A program made the position numbers and the translations under genes. From Bacillota bacterium (GTDB lineage Bacteria; Bacillota; Bacilli; Paenibacillales; NBRC-103111): DNA of 64,000 bases. The DNA lies in NCBI GenBank assembly GCA_023388055.1, contig JAEWGW010000004.1, forward strand, positions 218,430 to 282,429, in the 5' to 3' direction. Below are positions 52,989 to 60,111 of the stretch, piece by piece; position 1 is the first letter of the stretch, and the number at the start of each line of letters is the position of its first letter. The notes under the pieces were generated by a model. That model saw only the letters and a list, made by a program, of their open reading frames with translations. It did not search any database and was not told where the DNA came from.

Positions 52989-53543
52989 TTACTCCGTAAC
53001 ACGTTTCAGCTCAAATTGTGTTGCTTCCAAAATCAGAATGAGCCTATTTTCATTGATGGACATAAAGCTCATTGGTATCCCAAACCCGGTAGCGGAGTCG
53101 GCTACACCGATAAGTTTGACCTGATCACTAAAATTCAAGCTGGGCATATCCATTTTGGTCAGCCGGTAAAAAGCATCCTGATTGTAGCATACGTTTTGAA
53201 TGTTATATTGCGGATTTTGCAATTCATATTGATAAACGTCATATTGCTGAAGTCCTTTGGAGGAGAAAAGATGCTCATTGATTATCAGCTCATCGCCGAT
53301 AACGTGCTGCCCTGTCGGATATTCAGAGGCATCATTATACGAATTGGCGAAGCCCAACAGCTTATCGACCTTCCAGGTTCCGTAGAAAAACTCCGCGGTT
53401 TCACCATCCCACTCCATACTTCCCGTACAATACTCCGGGGAACGCTCCGGCACAGCCGAACCGGCAGGAATCGCTCCGGCCTCCTCGCCTGATCCAAACC
53501 AATACGACAGAGACATGAACAGAGCCAATATCACCTTGACCAT
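52989..53543 (-). CDS. Uncharacterised secreted protein
   Basis: This 184-aa protein starts at ATG 53543 behind AGGAGGG; an upstream frame to 53609 lies in a repeat and is not favoured. The first 18 residues are hydrophobic (VKVILALFMSLSYWFG) and act as signal or anchor. The mature part has the pattern GTWKVDKLLGFA, YPTGQHVIGDELII and LILEATQFELKR, which I have seen in small Firmicutes proteins of unknown role. A family R repeat remnant begins 14 bp upstream of the start, so promoter elements were probably displaced. Confidence 0.75.
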   Translation of the reverse strand: MVKVILALFMSLSYWFGSGEEAGAIPAGSAVPERSPEYCTGSMEWDGETAEFFYGTWKVDKLLGFANSYNDASEYPTGQHVIGDELIINEHLFSSKGLQQYDVYQYELQNPQYNIQNVCYNQDAFYRLTKMDMPSLNFSDQVKLIGVADSATGFGIPMSFMSINENRLILILEATQFELKRVTE

Positions 53544-53556
53544 CTTACCCTCCTCT

Positions 53557-53611
53557 GGCGTGTCTGAAAATTCGCTACAATTTGCTCCTCTCGGAGCTAT
53601 CAGACTCACCC
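53557..53611. repeat. Shortened family R element
   Basis: The sequence joins a left end (GGCGTGTCTGAAAA) directly to the right arm (ATTCGCTACAATTTGCTCC, then CTCGGAG...CAGAC). It matches the 5366-5529 element with its middle deleted. It ends next to the ribosome-binding site of the 52989 gene. Confidence 0.7.
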
Positions 53612-53683
53612 TCGAAAAATGACTTGAATGCCGTCATATATCAGACGTTTTTTCCTTTATGTAAGTTGCAGCTTTTTTGTATG

Positions 53684-53714
53684 TTGACCGGCTGGCGGAC
53701 GGCGTGGCTATAAT
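53684..53714 (+). promoter_or_regulatory. Possible promoter of the 53752 gene
   Basis: TTGACC at 53684-53689 and TATAAT at 53709-53714; the 19-bp spacer is longer than ideal. Confidence 0.45.
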
Positions 53715-53751
53715 GGGCACAGATCTGATTCTATCGTAAGGGGTGCTCCGA

Positions 53752-55455
53752 TTGAACGCAACGCTAGATTTACTCCAAAAGCTGATCCTGGTTGAACATG
53801 AGTCTCATACCATCCGTTTATGCGGCCCGGCCGCAGAGCAACTTACCGTAGCCCATTGTCCCGAAGACATAGAGCTGGAAAGCAAACCTACCCGGGAGGA
53901 ACAGGGCTGGGTGATCACCCTGCGGGCCAACAGCAGAAGAACGGCCTACCTCAGTCTGACGGTGGAACTCCGGCTGGACGGCGAAACCCGGCTGCAGGAT
54001 ATTCCAACGCGGATTTTTGGCAGGAAGGAGCACTTCCTGTGTATGGTGACCACCTCCAATTTCCATTGGGGTTACAATCCAAGCAAGGTCAAGGAGATTG
54101 AACGGACCGGTGAGCCGCGGCTTCATCATGTGTACGGCGACCCTGTCATGTGCCACGGCCATGCGCTGGATTCCTCCATATACATGGCGGAGGGCTGTCA
54201 CCAGCATGAAGCTCCCATGACATGGCTGATCGATGCGGATGTAGCCCAGGCCGGGGCAGAGCTGTTATCCGGCTGGCATCAGACGTATGGCGATGATGTG
54301 GGCGTGCTGCCCAGTTCATTTTTCCACCATAATCCGGTGAACTACAATGTGGATTCTACGGTGGAAGATACAGCCCGGATGCTCAAGCATCACCGGGAGG
54401 CCATCAAGACGGCCATGTCCCGCCAAGGCTGGCTCATGCATCCGAAGATCCTGGGTGTAGACCAATGGGTAGGCGGCATCGGCAGCAGCTTCCTGCAGGC
54501 AGCCAAGGAGCTGGAGTTCGGGGCCATCTGGGGAATCTGCTTCGATCATGAAACCTGTGACAGCAGCATGTACCATGAAGGTGCACCCTGGGACGCGTAC
54601 CGGCTGCGGGCGGATAATTTCCGCTATCCTACGGCCGAGAGCGGTGCATTATGGGCATTTGCCTGGACGTCGAGAGATTTGGTCAACAGCTTCCTGGAGT
54701 ATCCGGGCGCATCCGTATATTACAGCACCGATCCGGACGACATCCGGGTGGCCGGCATTATGGACCAGCAGGAGAATTATTGGACACGAATTCATGAGGG
54801 TTTTGTAAGCAATGCGCATAACGACTTTACCTGCTTCGTTATTCATAATGAGGATCATGATGCCCACAGGGAATCGTCCCAGCGTTATATCGGGCATTAT
54901 CTGTCCCAGCTGCCTGAGGGTGTTGTAGCGGCAACGCTGGAGGAGGTCCGCCAATGGCTGGAGCTGCGTTATCCCCATGGACAGCATCCCTCCCAGCTGC
55001 TGGAGCTGGCGGACCCGTTAACCTGCCATGATGCGGTTGCCGCCGTGCGCCATAAAGGCACCCCTCCCGCCCATTGGGGGCAAACCCATGGACATAATCC
55101 GGGAGTGCTGTGTTATTACGGCGCGGACGCCCGGTGGATGGCCCGGGAGAAGGAGCAGACACCTGCGCAATATATCGACTACGGAGCAACGGTTGGTTTT
55201 GCGGAAACGGGCACCAGTCCCAAGAAGCCAATTCCGATATTGACTGACTGGCAGGAGACGGTGAGAAGGACGCCGGAGGGTGAGGTGCTGTCCGTAAGCT
55301 TCACGGCAGACTTGGCGTTCAACCATCTGCCCCTCATCTGGTGGGACCGTCCCGAGCTGGCCGGTGATGCCCAGACGGCTAGAGCGGTAATCTGCTACGT
55401 TGACGTTGTGAGGGGCCGGAATGAGTGCACAGTTATGCTGGGGCAGAGGAAGTAG
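53752..55455 (+). CDS. Large uncharacterised protein, possibly TIM-barrel hydrolase or deacetylase-like
   Basis: This protein of 567 aa starts at TTG 53752 behind AAGGGG (GTG 53743 overlaps that site). It has no signal peptide or membrane helix. A beta-rich N-terminal part of about 95 residues precedes a domain with many His, Asp and Trp motifs: HHVYGDPVMCHGHALD, TWLIDADVAQAG, GDDVGVLPSSFFHHN, GVDQWVGGIGSSFLQAA and FDHETCD. The order of acidic and aromatic motifs recalls a deformed TIM barrel such as NodB/GH57 enzymes. It belongs to no family I can name with confidence. It is monocistronic, with a probable hairpin downstream. Confidence 0.75.
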   Translation: MNATLDLLQKLILVEHESHTIRLCGPAAEQLTVAHCPEDIELESKPTREEQGWVITLRANSRRTAYLSLTVELRLDGETRLQDIPTRIFGRKEHFLCMVTTSNFHWGYNPSKVKEIERTGEPRLHHVYGDPVMCHGHALDSSIYMAEGCHQHEAPMTWLIDADVAQAGAELLSGWHQTYGDDVGVLPSSFFHHNPVNYNVDSTVEDTARMLKHHREAIKTAMSRQGWLMHPKILGVDQWVGGIGSSFLQAAKELEFGAIWGICFDHETCDSSMYHEGAPWDAYRLRADNFRYPTAESGALWAFAWTSRDLVNSFLEYPGASVYYSTDPDDIRVAGIMDQQENYWTRIHEGFVSNAHNDFTCFVIHNEDHDAHRESSQRYIGHYLSQLPEGVVAATLEEVRQWLELRYPHGQHPSQLLELADPLTCHDAVAAVRHKGTPPAHWGQTHGHNPGVLCYYGADARWMAREKEQTPAQYIDYGATVGFAETGTSPKKPIPILTDWQETVRRTPEGEVLSVSFTADLAFNHLPLIWWDRPELAGDAQTARAVICYVDVVRGRNECTVMLGQRK

Positions 55456-55533
55456 AAGAAGCAGCTGGGGCAGATGAAGCAGCGGAAGCGGAGGAAGCAG
55501 CTATAAAGAAGGCTGGCATGGCGCATCATGAGG

Positions 55534-55563
55534 CGGGGCAGAACCTTGGGTTCTGTCCCGTTT
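55534..55563 (+). terminator. Hairpin downstream of the 53752 gene
   Basis: GGGGCAGAACC pairs with GGTTCTGTCCC across TTG; only a short T-run follows, so termination is likely but weak. The rest of 55456-55592 holds short purine-rich direct repeats and no gene. Confidence 0.5.
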
Positions 55564-55592
55564 GGTATGTCCAGCTTGCCGGGTAGAGACTC

Positions 55593-55774
55593 TAACGAAT
55601 CTGAGCAGCGCTATTTGACTAAATCCAGGCCTTTCTGAACTCTAACGAATCCTAGCCACGCTATTTGTTCGAATTGATGCCGAAATGCGTCCAAACAGGC
55701 AAATAGCGTGGCTGAGATTCGTTAGATTTTGGATGGGGTCTTTTTTCGCAAGATAGCGTGTTACAGATTCGTTA
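55593..55774. repeat. Four-arm nested repeat element 6 (family A, TAACGAATCT type)
   Basis: Direct arms start at 55593 and 55643; inverted arms are 55700-55724 and 55750-55774. Total 182 bp. Spacers differ more from elements 4 and 5 than those differ from each other. It lies just upstream of a broken methyltransferase fragment. Confidence 0.87.
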
Positions 55775-55781
55775 GCCCTCG

Positions 55782-56073
55782 GTGTGGGGAGAATTTACCG
55801 ACAAGGACGGGAGGAAGCTTACGGTCTCGGGAACGCAGACTTATGATGCGGAAGGAACGTCATATCATGCACTGGGTGACCTTTCGCGATTGGGGCTTCA
55901 AAAAAACCGCCTCGCGGATTGCATGCCGGTTTACGGATCAAAGGACACTCCAGCAATGGTTTGAGAGTCAAGGCTTCCGGGTGGAGAGCGAATATGCCGA
56001 TTGGGATAAAACGCCGTTTACGCCGTCATCCCCTTCCATCATCAGTGTTTGCCGTAAAGTAGCAGAATTGTGA
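55782..56073 (+). pseudogene. Frameshifted C-terminal fragment of a class I methyltransferase
   Basis: Frame 1 (55782-55964) encodes EFTDKDGRKLTVSGTQTYDA followed by EGTSYHALGDLS. Similarity then continues in another frame (to 56073) as QQWFESQGFRVESEYADWDK, TPFTPSSPSIISVCRKVAE. Together these match the C-terminal third of small SAM-dependent methyltransferases (FxVexxYGDWDxSPF). The N-terminal SAM-binding part is absent. Repeat elements 6 and 7 flank it on each side within 16 bp. Confidence 0.65.
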
Positions 56074-56088
56074 AGCTTCAAAAAATGC

Positions 56089-56271
56089 CAAATGCAAAAG
56101 TGCATTTATTTTGTAGACAAACCTTCGTTTTAACGGTCTATCCTGCAAAAGTGCAGTTATTTTCATCAGTTGGGAGCCAGATGGAGCCTGGGGCGGCAAA
56201 TAGATGCACTTTTGCATTTGGGGCGCACGGAGCGGTGGAGTTCCGGCAGAATAGATGTACTTTTGCAGGAT
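56089..56271. repeat. Four-arm nested repeat element 7 (family B, TGCAAAAGTGCA type)
   Basis: Direct arms start at 56089 and 56140; inverted arms are 56196-56220 and 56247-56271. Total 183 bp, with the same offsets as element 2. Between it and the Met-rich gene (56272-56413) no clear promoter was identified. Confidence 0.86.
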
Positions 56272-56413
56272 AATAGTGGATTAACTTGGAATTCAAACGT
56301 TTATGAGGCCACACAGAGTTGTAAGACATTCGTAATATTTCGTTTAGGGAATCGTAAGCTCTCTTCTTTATTCTAATCCATGTAAGATACCAAACCAATG
56401 GAGAGTGATAAGG

Positions 56414-56935
56414 ATGATGAAAGCAAACAAAGGCAAGACGTTGATGATGATGGCGGTACTGATGCTATCCTTGGCATTTTCGGGCTTCGCCCACGCCGCA
56501 GCGCTGAAAACCATGAAAAGTGACAGCGGAATGGAGCTTTTTCATCTGAGGCAGGCATCGGAAATGTATGGCTACAGCATCGAGTGGAATGACATGGAAC
56601 GATCCGTAACCTTAGCATACATGGATAAAATGGACGACAAGATGATGGGTGACGATACCATGATGAAGGACGACATGATGATGGGCGACGACACTATGAT
56701 GAAGGACGACAAGATGATGGACGACAGCTCCATGATGAAGGACGACACTATGATGGATGACAAGATGATGAAGCCGGCGGGGAAAATGATTAAGCTGTGG
56801 ATTGACTCCAAGGAAATCATGATCGACGGCATGAAGGTCACTCTGGATACCGCCCCTGCGATTTATGACGGCAGCACCTACGTGGTGGAAGCGCTGATTA
56901 CGAAATACATGAAGCCTGCCATGCCGATGAACTGA
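56414..56935 (+). CDS. Secreted methionine/aspartate-rich protein with split copper-amine-oxidase N-like domain
   Basis: This 173-aa protein starts at ATG 56414 behind GGAGAG and has a signal peptide ending near AHAA. The mature protein begins and ends as a Cu_amine_oxidN1-like domain: LFHLRQASEMYGYSIEWNDM, VTLAY, then IKLWIDSKEIMIDG, VTLDTAPAIYDGSTYVVEAL. Between these halves lies an insert of about 50 residues with 19 Met, built of MMKDD/MMGDD/MMDDK repeats. The whole protein has 35 Met. Met-rich strings bind Cu(I) or Ag(I), or serve as oxidant sinks. It precedes a two-component system and an exported methionine-sulfoxide repair chain on the same strand, which suggests it is protected by, or is a substrate of, that chain. 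Confidence 0.87.
   Translation: MMKANKGKTLMMMAVLMLSLAFSGFAHAAALKTMKSDSGMELFHLRQASEMYGYSIEWNDMERSVTLAYMDKMDDKMMGDDTMMKDDMMMGDDTMMKDDKMMDDSSMMKDDTMMDDKMMKPAGKMIKLWIDSKEIMIDGMKVTLDTAPAIYDGSTYVVEALITKYMKPAMPMN
56625..56775 (+). repeat. In-frame tandem repeats encoding the Met/Asp-rich insert
   Basis: Degenerate repeats of units such as ATGATGAAGGACGACA and ATGATGGGCGACGACA give the MMKDD/MMGDD pattern. Such repeats can expand or contract by slippage, so Met content may vary between strains. Confidence 0.75.
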
Positions 56936-57009
56936 CAAACATGAGCGGAACCCTCTTCTTATGATATGATGAAGTCATATTGAATTTCCGGAATTTGGGG
57001 TGGTTCAGC

Positions 57010-57717
57010 ATGAATGAGCGGGTGCTGGTTGCAGATGACGATACGAATATTACCGATGTTTGCCGCAGGTATCTGGAACGGGAGGGGTATCTGGTCATCA
57101 CCGCCAAGGACGGTGTGGAGGCCCTGGAGCTTTGGCGCAGCCAAACGCCGAACCTGATTGTACTTGACCTGATGATGCCCCATAAGAGCGGTTGGGAGGT
57201 CTGCAGCGAAATCCGGCAAACGGAGGATATCCCCATCGTGATGCTGACCGCCCGCGGTGAGGAGCAGGACCGCCTCATGGGGCTGACCCTGGGTGCAGAC
57301 GATTATTTGACCAAACCCTTCAGTCCCAGAGAACTCGTGCTGCGGGTCAAGGCAATCCTGCGCCGGATGCGGTATGTCCAGGCATCGCCGGTCACTTCAG
57401 CTGAACACACCATCACATGCGAGGGACTTACCATTGACGTGGCGAAGCGAAAGGTGGAGATCAACGGGCAGCCGGTTGAATTGACCGTGACGGAGTTCGA
57501 ACTGCTGTACCTGCTGGCCAGCCATCCCGGCCAGGTTTTTTCCCGGACTCAGATTCTGAGTAAGGTGTGGGATTTCAGCTACGAGGGAGATACAACCACG
57601 GTTACCGTGCATATCCGGAGATTAAGGGAAAAAATCGAGCAGACTCCCTCCGATCCGAAATTCATCAAGACGGTCTGGGGAATCGGCTACAAGTTTGCGG
57701 GTGATGGCAGCTTATGA
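57010..57717 (+). CDS. OmpR-family response regulator
   Basis: This 235-aa regulator starts at ATG 57010 behind GGGGTGG. It has a receiver domain (acidic DDD at about 9-11, phospho-Asp in VLDLMMPHKSG, Lys in YLTKPFSP) and an OmpR-type winged helix (about 140-230; LTVTEFELLYLLASHPGQVF to HIRRLREKIEQTPSDP). Its stop overlaps the kinase start by 4 bp. It lies between the Met-rich gene and ccdA-tlpA-msrAB, all on one strand, so it probably controls this cluster in response to oxidant or metal stress. Confidence 0.93.
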   Translation: MNERVLVADDDTNITDVCRRYLEREGYLVITAKDGVEALELWRSQTPNLIVLDLMMPHKSGWEVCSEIRQTEDIPIVMLTARGEEQDRLMGLTLGADDYLTKPFSPRELVLRVKAILRRMRYVQASPVTSAEHTITCEGLTIDVAKRKVEINGQPVELTVTEFELLYLLASHPGQVFSRTQILSKVWDFSYEGDTTTVTVHIRRLREKIEQTPSDPKFIKTVWGIGYKFAGDGSL

Positions 57718-58754
57718 AACTGCGTACGTACTTATTATTGTCCAGTCTGACCGGAATAGGCGTGCTGCTCATTTGTCTATTCATCAGCTATTCCAAAATG
57801 CTGCTCTCCATCGATCAATTCTACTGGTTATCCGGTTTTACGGCCGGAGTCGGTTTGCTCTCTTTTATCCTCCAGCACCTGTTGACGAAGCCTCTGGAAA
57901 AATCCATTGAACGGATCACCCAGCAGACGGTGCGGATTGCCGAAGGGGATTTCCATACCGGGGTCCCCTTAATCGGCCCGCAGGAGTTTAAGCTTCTGGC
58001 TCAGCAATTTAATGGAATGAGCAGCAAGCTGAAGGAAAGCTTCGATCATCTGCACCAATCCGAATCCGCCCGGCGGGAGCTGATCGCCAATGTTTCCCAT
58101 GATTTGCGGACACCCTTGGCCTCCATTCAATCCTTTGTTGAAGCCTTGGAGGACGATGTGATCAAGGATGAGGAAACCTTTCAGCGTTATCTCAATACCA
58201 TCCGGCTGGAAACCAAACGATTGGGCGGGCTGATTCAGGACTTGTTCGAGCTGTCCAGCCTGGAGGCCAATGGTGAAATATTCGAGCCTGTTCCAAGCCA
58301 TGCCGATGAGCTGTTAATCAGCACCCTGGAGAGCTTCTCCTTTCAACTTGCCGAGAAAAAACTGCAGGTCGAGATTGAGCTGCCGGAGAAATTGCCCGCT
58401 GCCCTTATGATGCCTGCCCAAATGAAGCGGGTCCTGTCCAACCTTTTGCAGAATGCCATTCAATATTCACCTGTTGAAGGTAAAATCATCTTGGCTGCCG
58501 CTCTGGAGGGTCAATTCCTGCGGATTTCCGTTACGGATGAAGGTCAGGGCATCGAAGCGGCCGAGACCTCGCGGATATTTGAACGTTTCTACCGGGTAGA
58601 TAAATCCCGCAGCAAGAACAACGGAGGCGCCGGGCTGGGCCTGGCCATTGCACAATCCATTATTGAACTACACGGCGGAAAAATTGGGGTGTACAGCACA
58701 AAAGGGGCAGGCAGCTGCTTCTGGTTTACCCTTCCGGTTTATCAGAGCCGATGA
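57714..58754 (+). CDS. Small sensor histidine kinase, intramembrane-sensing type
   Basis: This 346-aa kinase has two membrane helices (about 7-27 and 38-58) joined by a loop of only about ten residues. A HAMP domain follows, then HisKA with the His in NVSHDLRTPLASIQ, and an ATPase (NLLQNAIQYS, DEGQGIEAAE, GAGLGLAIAQS). With almost no extracytoplasmic domain it must sense within the membrane or through a partner protein. The redox membrane protein CcdA encoded downstream, or the secreted Met-rich protein, could be such a partner; that is speculation. Confidence 0.92.
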   Translation: MKLRTYLLLSSLTGIGVLLICLFISYSKMLLSIDQFYWLSGFTAGVGLLSFILQHLLTKPLEKSIERITQQTVRIAEGDFHTGVPLIGPQEFKLLAQQFNGMSSKLKESFDHLHQSESARRELIANVSHDLRTPLASIQSFVEALEDDVIKDEETFQRYLNTIRLETKRLGGLIQDLFELSSLEANGEIFEPVPSHADELLISTLESFSFQLAEKKLQVEIELPEKLPAALMMPAQMKRVLSNLLQNAIQYSPVEGKIILAAALEGQFLRISVTDEGQGIEAAETSRIFERFYRVDKSRSKNNGGAGLGLAIAQSIIELHGGKIGVYSTKGAGSCFWFTLPVYQSR

Positions 58755-58798
58755 AGCACAGAGGTTGAGGAAACAGCTTTTATCAGGGGGTGATGCCT

Positions 58799-59515
58799 AT
58801 GGCCGGTGATGCGATATTCCTGTTTGGGGTGTTTGGCGCGGGGCTGTTATCGTTTTTTGCGCCATGCATACTGCCTTTGCTTCCGGTTTATGTGTCCTAC
58901 TTGTCCGGAAGTATAGCCGGCGGCGCGGATCAGGGGGGACATGGCAGCTCCTCCCCTCCCCTTCGGCCGGTGTTTATTGGGCGGACCCTATTGTTTGTCC
59001 TGGGGCTGTCGGTGGTGTTCATTTTACTGGGTTTTGGTTCAGGCATACTGGGCAATGTGATTTCCAGCCCGAGGTTCATTGCCATTTGTGGAGCCATCGT
59101 GATCCTCTTCGGAATTTACCAGACGGGATTGATCAAGCTCTCCTGGCTGGAACGGGAAAGAAGGCTGTCCAGCCCCCGTATTCAGAAGGGTGGCTACATA
59201 GGAGCTTTCATGCTTGGCTTAACCTTCAGCTTCGGATGGACACCTTGTATCGGCCCCGCGTTAGCAGCTATACTCAGCATCGCTGCAGGTGAAGGCTCTC
59301 CCGCGTATGGGGGCTTTCTCATGCTCCTGTATACCCTGGGTTTGGCCATTCCCTTTTTGTTATTGTCAGTATTTTCTGAATATATCTTGAAAAGCTTCCG
59401 CCGATTATACCGTTACATGGGAGCAATCAAAATCGCTTCCGGATGTATGCTGATTGTAATGGGCATTCTGCTTATGGCAGACAAACTGAATAACATCGTG
59501 AGCTGGTTTCAATAA
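58799..59515 (+). CDS. ccdA: CcdA-type thiol:disulfide transmembrane electron carrier
   Basis: This 238-aa membrane protein has six helices. The two redox cysteines are Cys23 in FAPCILPLLPVY and Cys150 in WTPCIGPAL, the pair that carries electrons from cytoplasmic thioredoxin across the membrane. ATG 58799 follows AGGGGG; GTG 58790 is less likely. In this cluster its acceptor should be the TlpA-like lipoprotein encoded 19 bp downstream, which in turn would reduce MsrAB. This matches the CcdA1-Etrx1-MsrAB2 chain of Streptococcus pneumoniae, rather than cytochrome c maturation, since no cytochrome genes are near. Confidence 0.92.
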   Translation: MAGDAIFLFGVFGAGLLSFFAPCILPLLPVYVSYLSGSIAGGADQGGHGSSSPPLRPVFIGRTLLFVLGLSVVFILLGFGSGILGNVISSPRFIAICGAIVILFGIYQTGLIKLSWLERERRLSSPRIQKGGYIGAFMLGLTFSFGWTPCIGPALAAILSIAAGEGSPAYGGFLMLLYTLGLAIPFLLLSVFSEYILKSFRRLYRYMGAIKIASGCMLIVMGILLMADKLNNIVSWFQ

Positions 59516-59534
59516 AAGGATGGGGGAGTGAGTG

Positions 59535-60095
59535 ATGAAGAAGGCATGGAAACGGATAGGGATTGTGCTGGTTGCTGGCGGACTGTTATCTGTTTTGGGC
59601 GCATGTGGCTCAAAACCCATGACCCAATCAGCCGGTATGGGGTCACCAGCCTCTTCGCCAGTCATCATGAACAAAGGTGAGGCGGCGCCTGGTTTTACCT
59701 TAACCGATTTGAAGGGCGGCTCCCACCGGCTGGCGGATCTCCAGGGGAAGAAGGTGTACGTGAAATATTGGGCGTCCTGGTGCTCCATTTGCCTTGCGGG
59801 TCTGGAGGACTTGAATACCTTAGCCGGCGAAACCAAGGATTTTGAGGTGGTAACCATCGTCACACCAGAGTACAAAGGGGAAAAATCCGCCAAGGAATTT
59901 ACCGAGTGGTTCAACCGGCAGCCCTACGAGAACGTAACCGTGCTTCTCGACGAAAATGGCGTCTGGGCCAAGCAATTCCAGGTCAGAGCGTATCCCAGCT
60001 CCTTTTATATCGGGTCCGACGGCATTCTGGCGAAGGCGCTTCCCGGCCATGCATCCAATGAGCAAATTATCGATACCTTGAAGGGTATAAAATAA
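59535..60095 (+). CDS. TlpA/Etrx-like extracytoplasmic thioredoxin lipoprotein
   Basis: This 186-aa lipoprotein starts at ATG 59535 behind GGGGGAG. The lipobox LSVLGAC places the lipid anchor on Cys24. The thioredoxin fold has FTLTDLKGGSHRLADL, the active site WASWCSIC (Cys83 and Cys86) and the cis-Pro segment RAYPSSFYIG. It most likely takes electrons from CcdA and passes them to the MsrAB lipoprotein. The ccdA-tlpA-msrAB gene order with short gaps supports a single pathway. Confidence 0.92.
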   Translation: MKKAWKRIGIVLVAGGLLSVLGACGSKPMTQSAGMGSPASSPVIMNKGEAAPGFTLTDLKGGSHRLADLQGKKVYVKYWASWCSICLAGLEDLNTLAGETKDFEVVTIVTPEYKGEKSAKEFTEWFNRQPYENVTVLLDENGVWAKQFQVRAYPSSFYIGSDGILAKALPGHASNEQIIDTLKGIK

Positions 60096-60111
60096 GGAAG
60101 GAGGAAGGGTC

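Noticed and set aside
55729..56073. A 114-aa intact gene between elements 6 and 7
   Set aside because: Its first half is unlike any protein, while the other frame matches methyltransferase sequence up to the point where this frame takes over, so it is a frameshifted remnant.
9989..56271. The recurring 25-bp arms as CRISPR repeats
   Set aside because: Each site has exactly four arms with two inverted, spacers within an element are not unique foreign-like sequences, and no cas genes are present.
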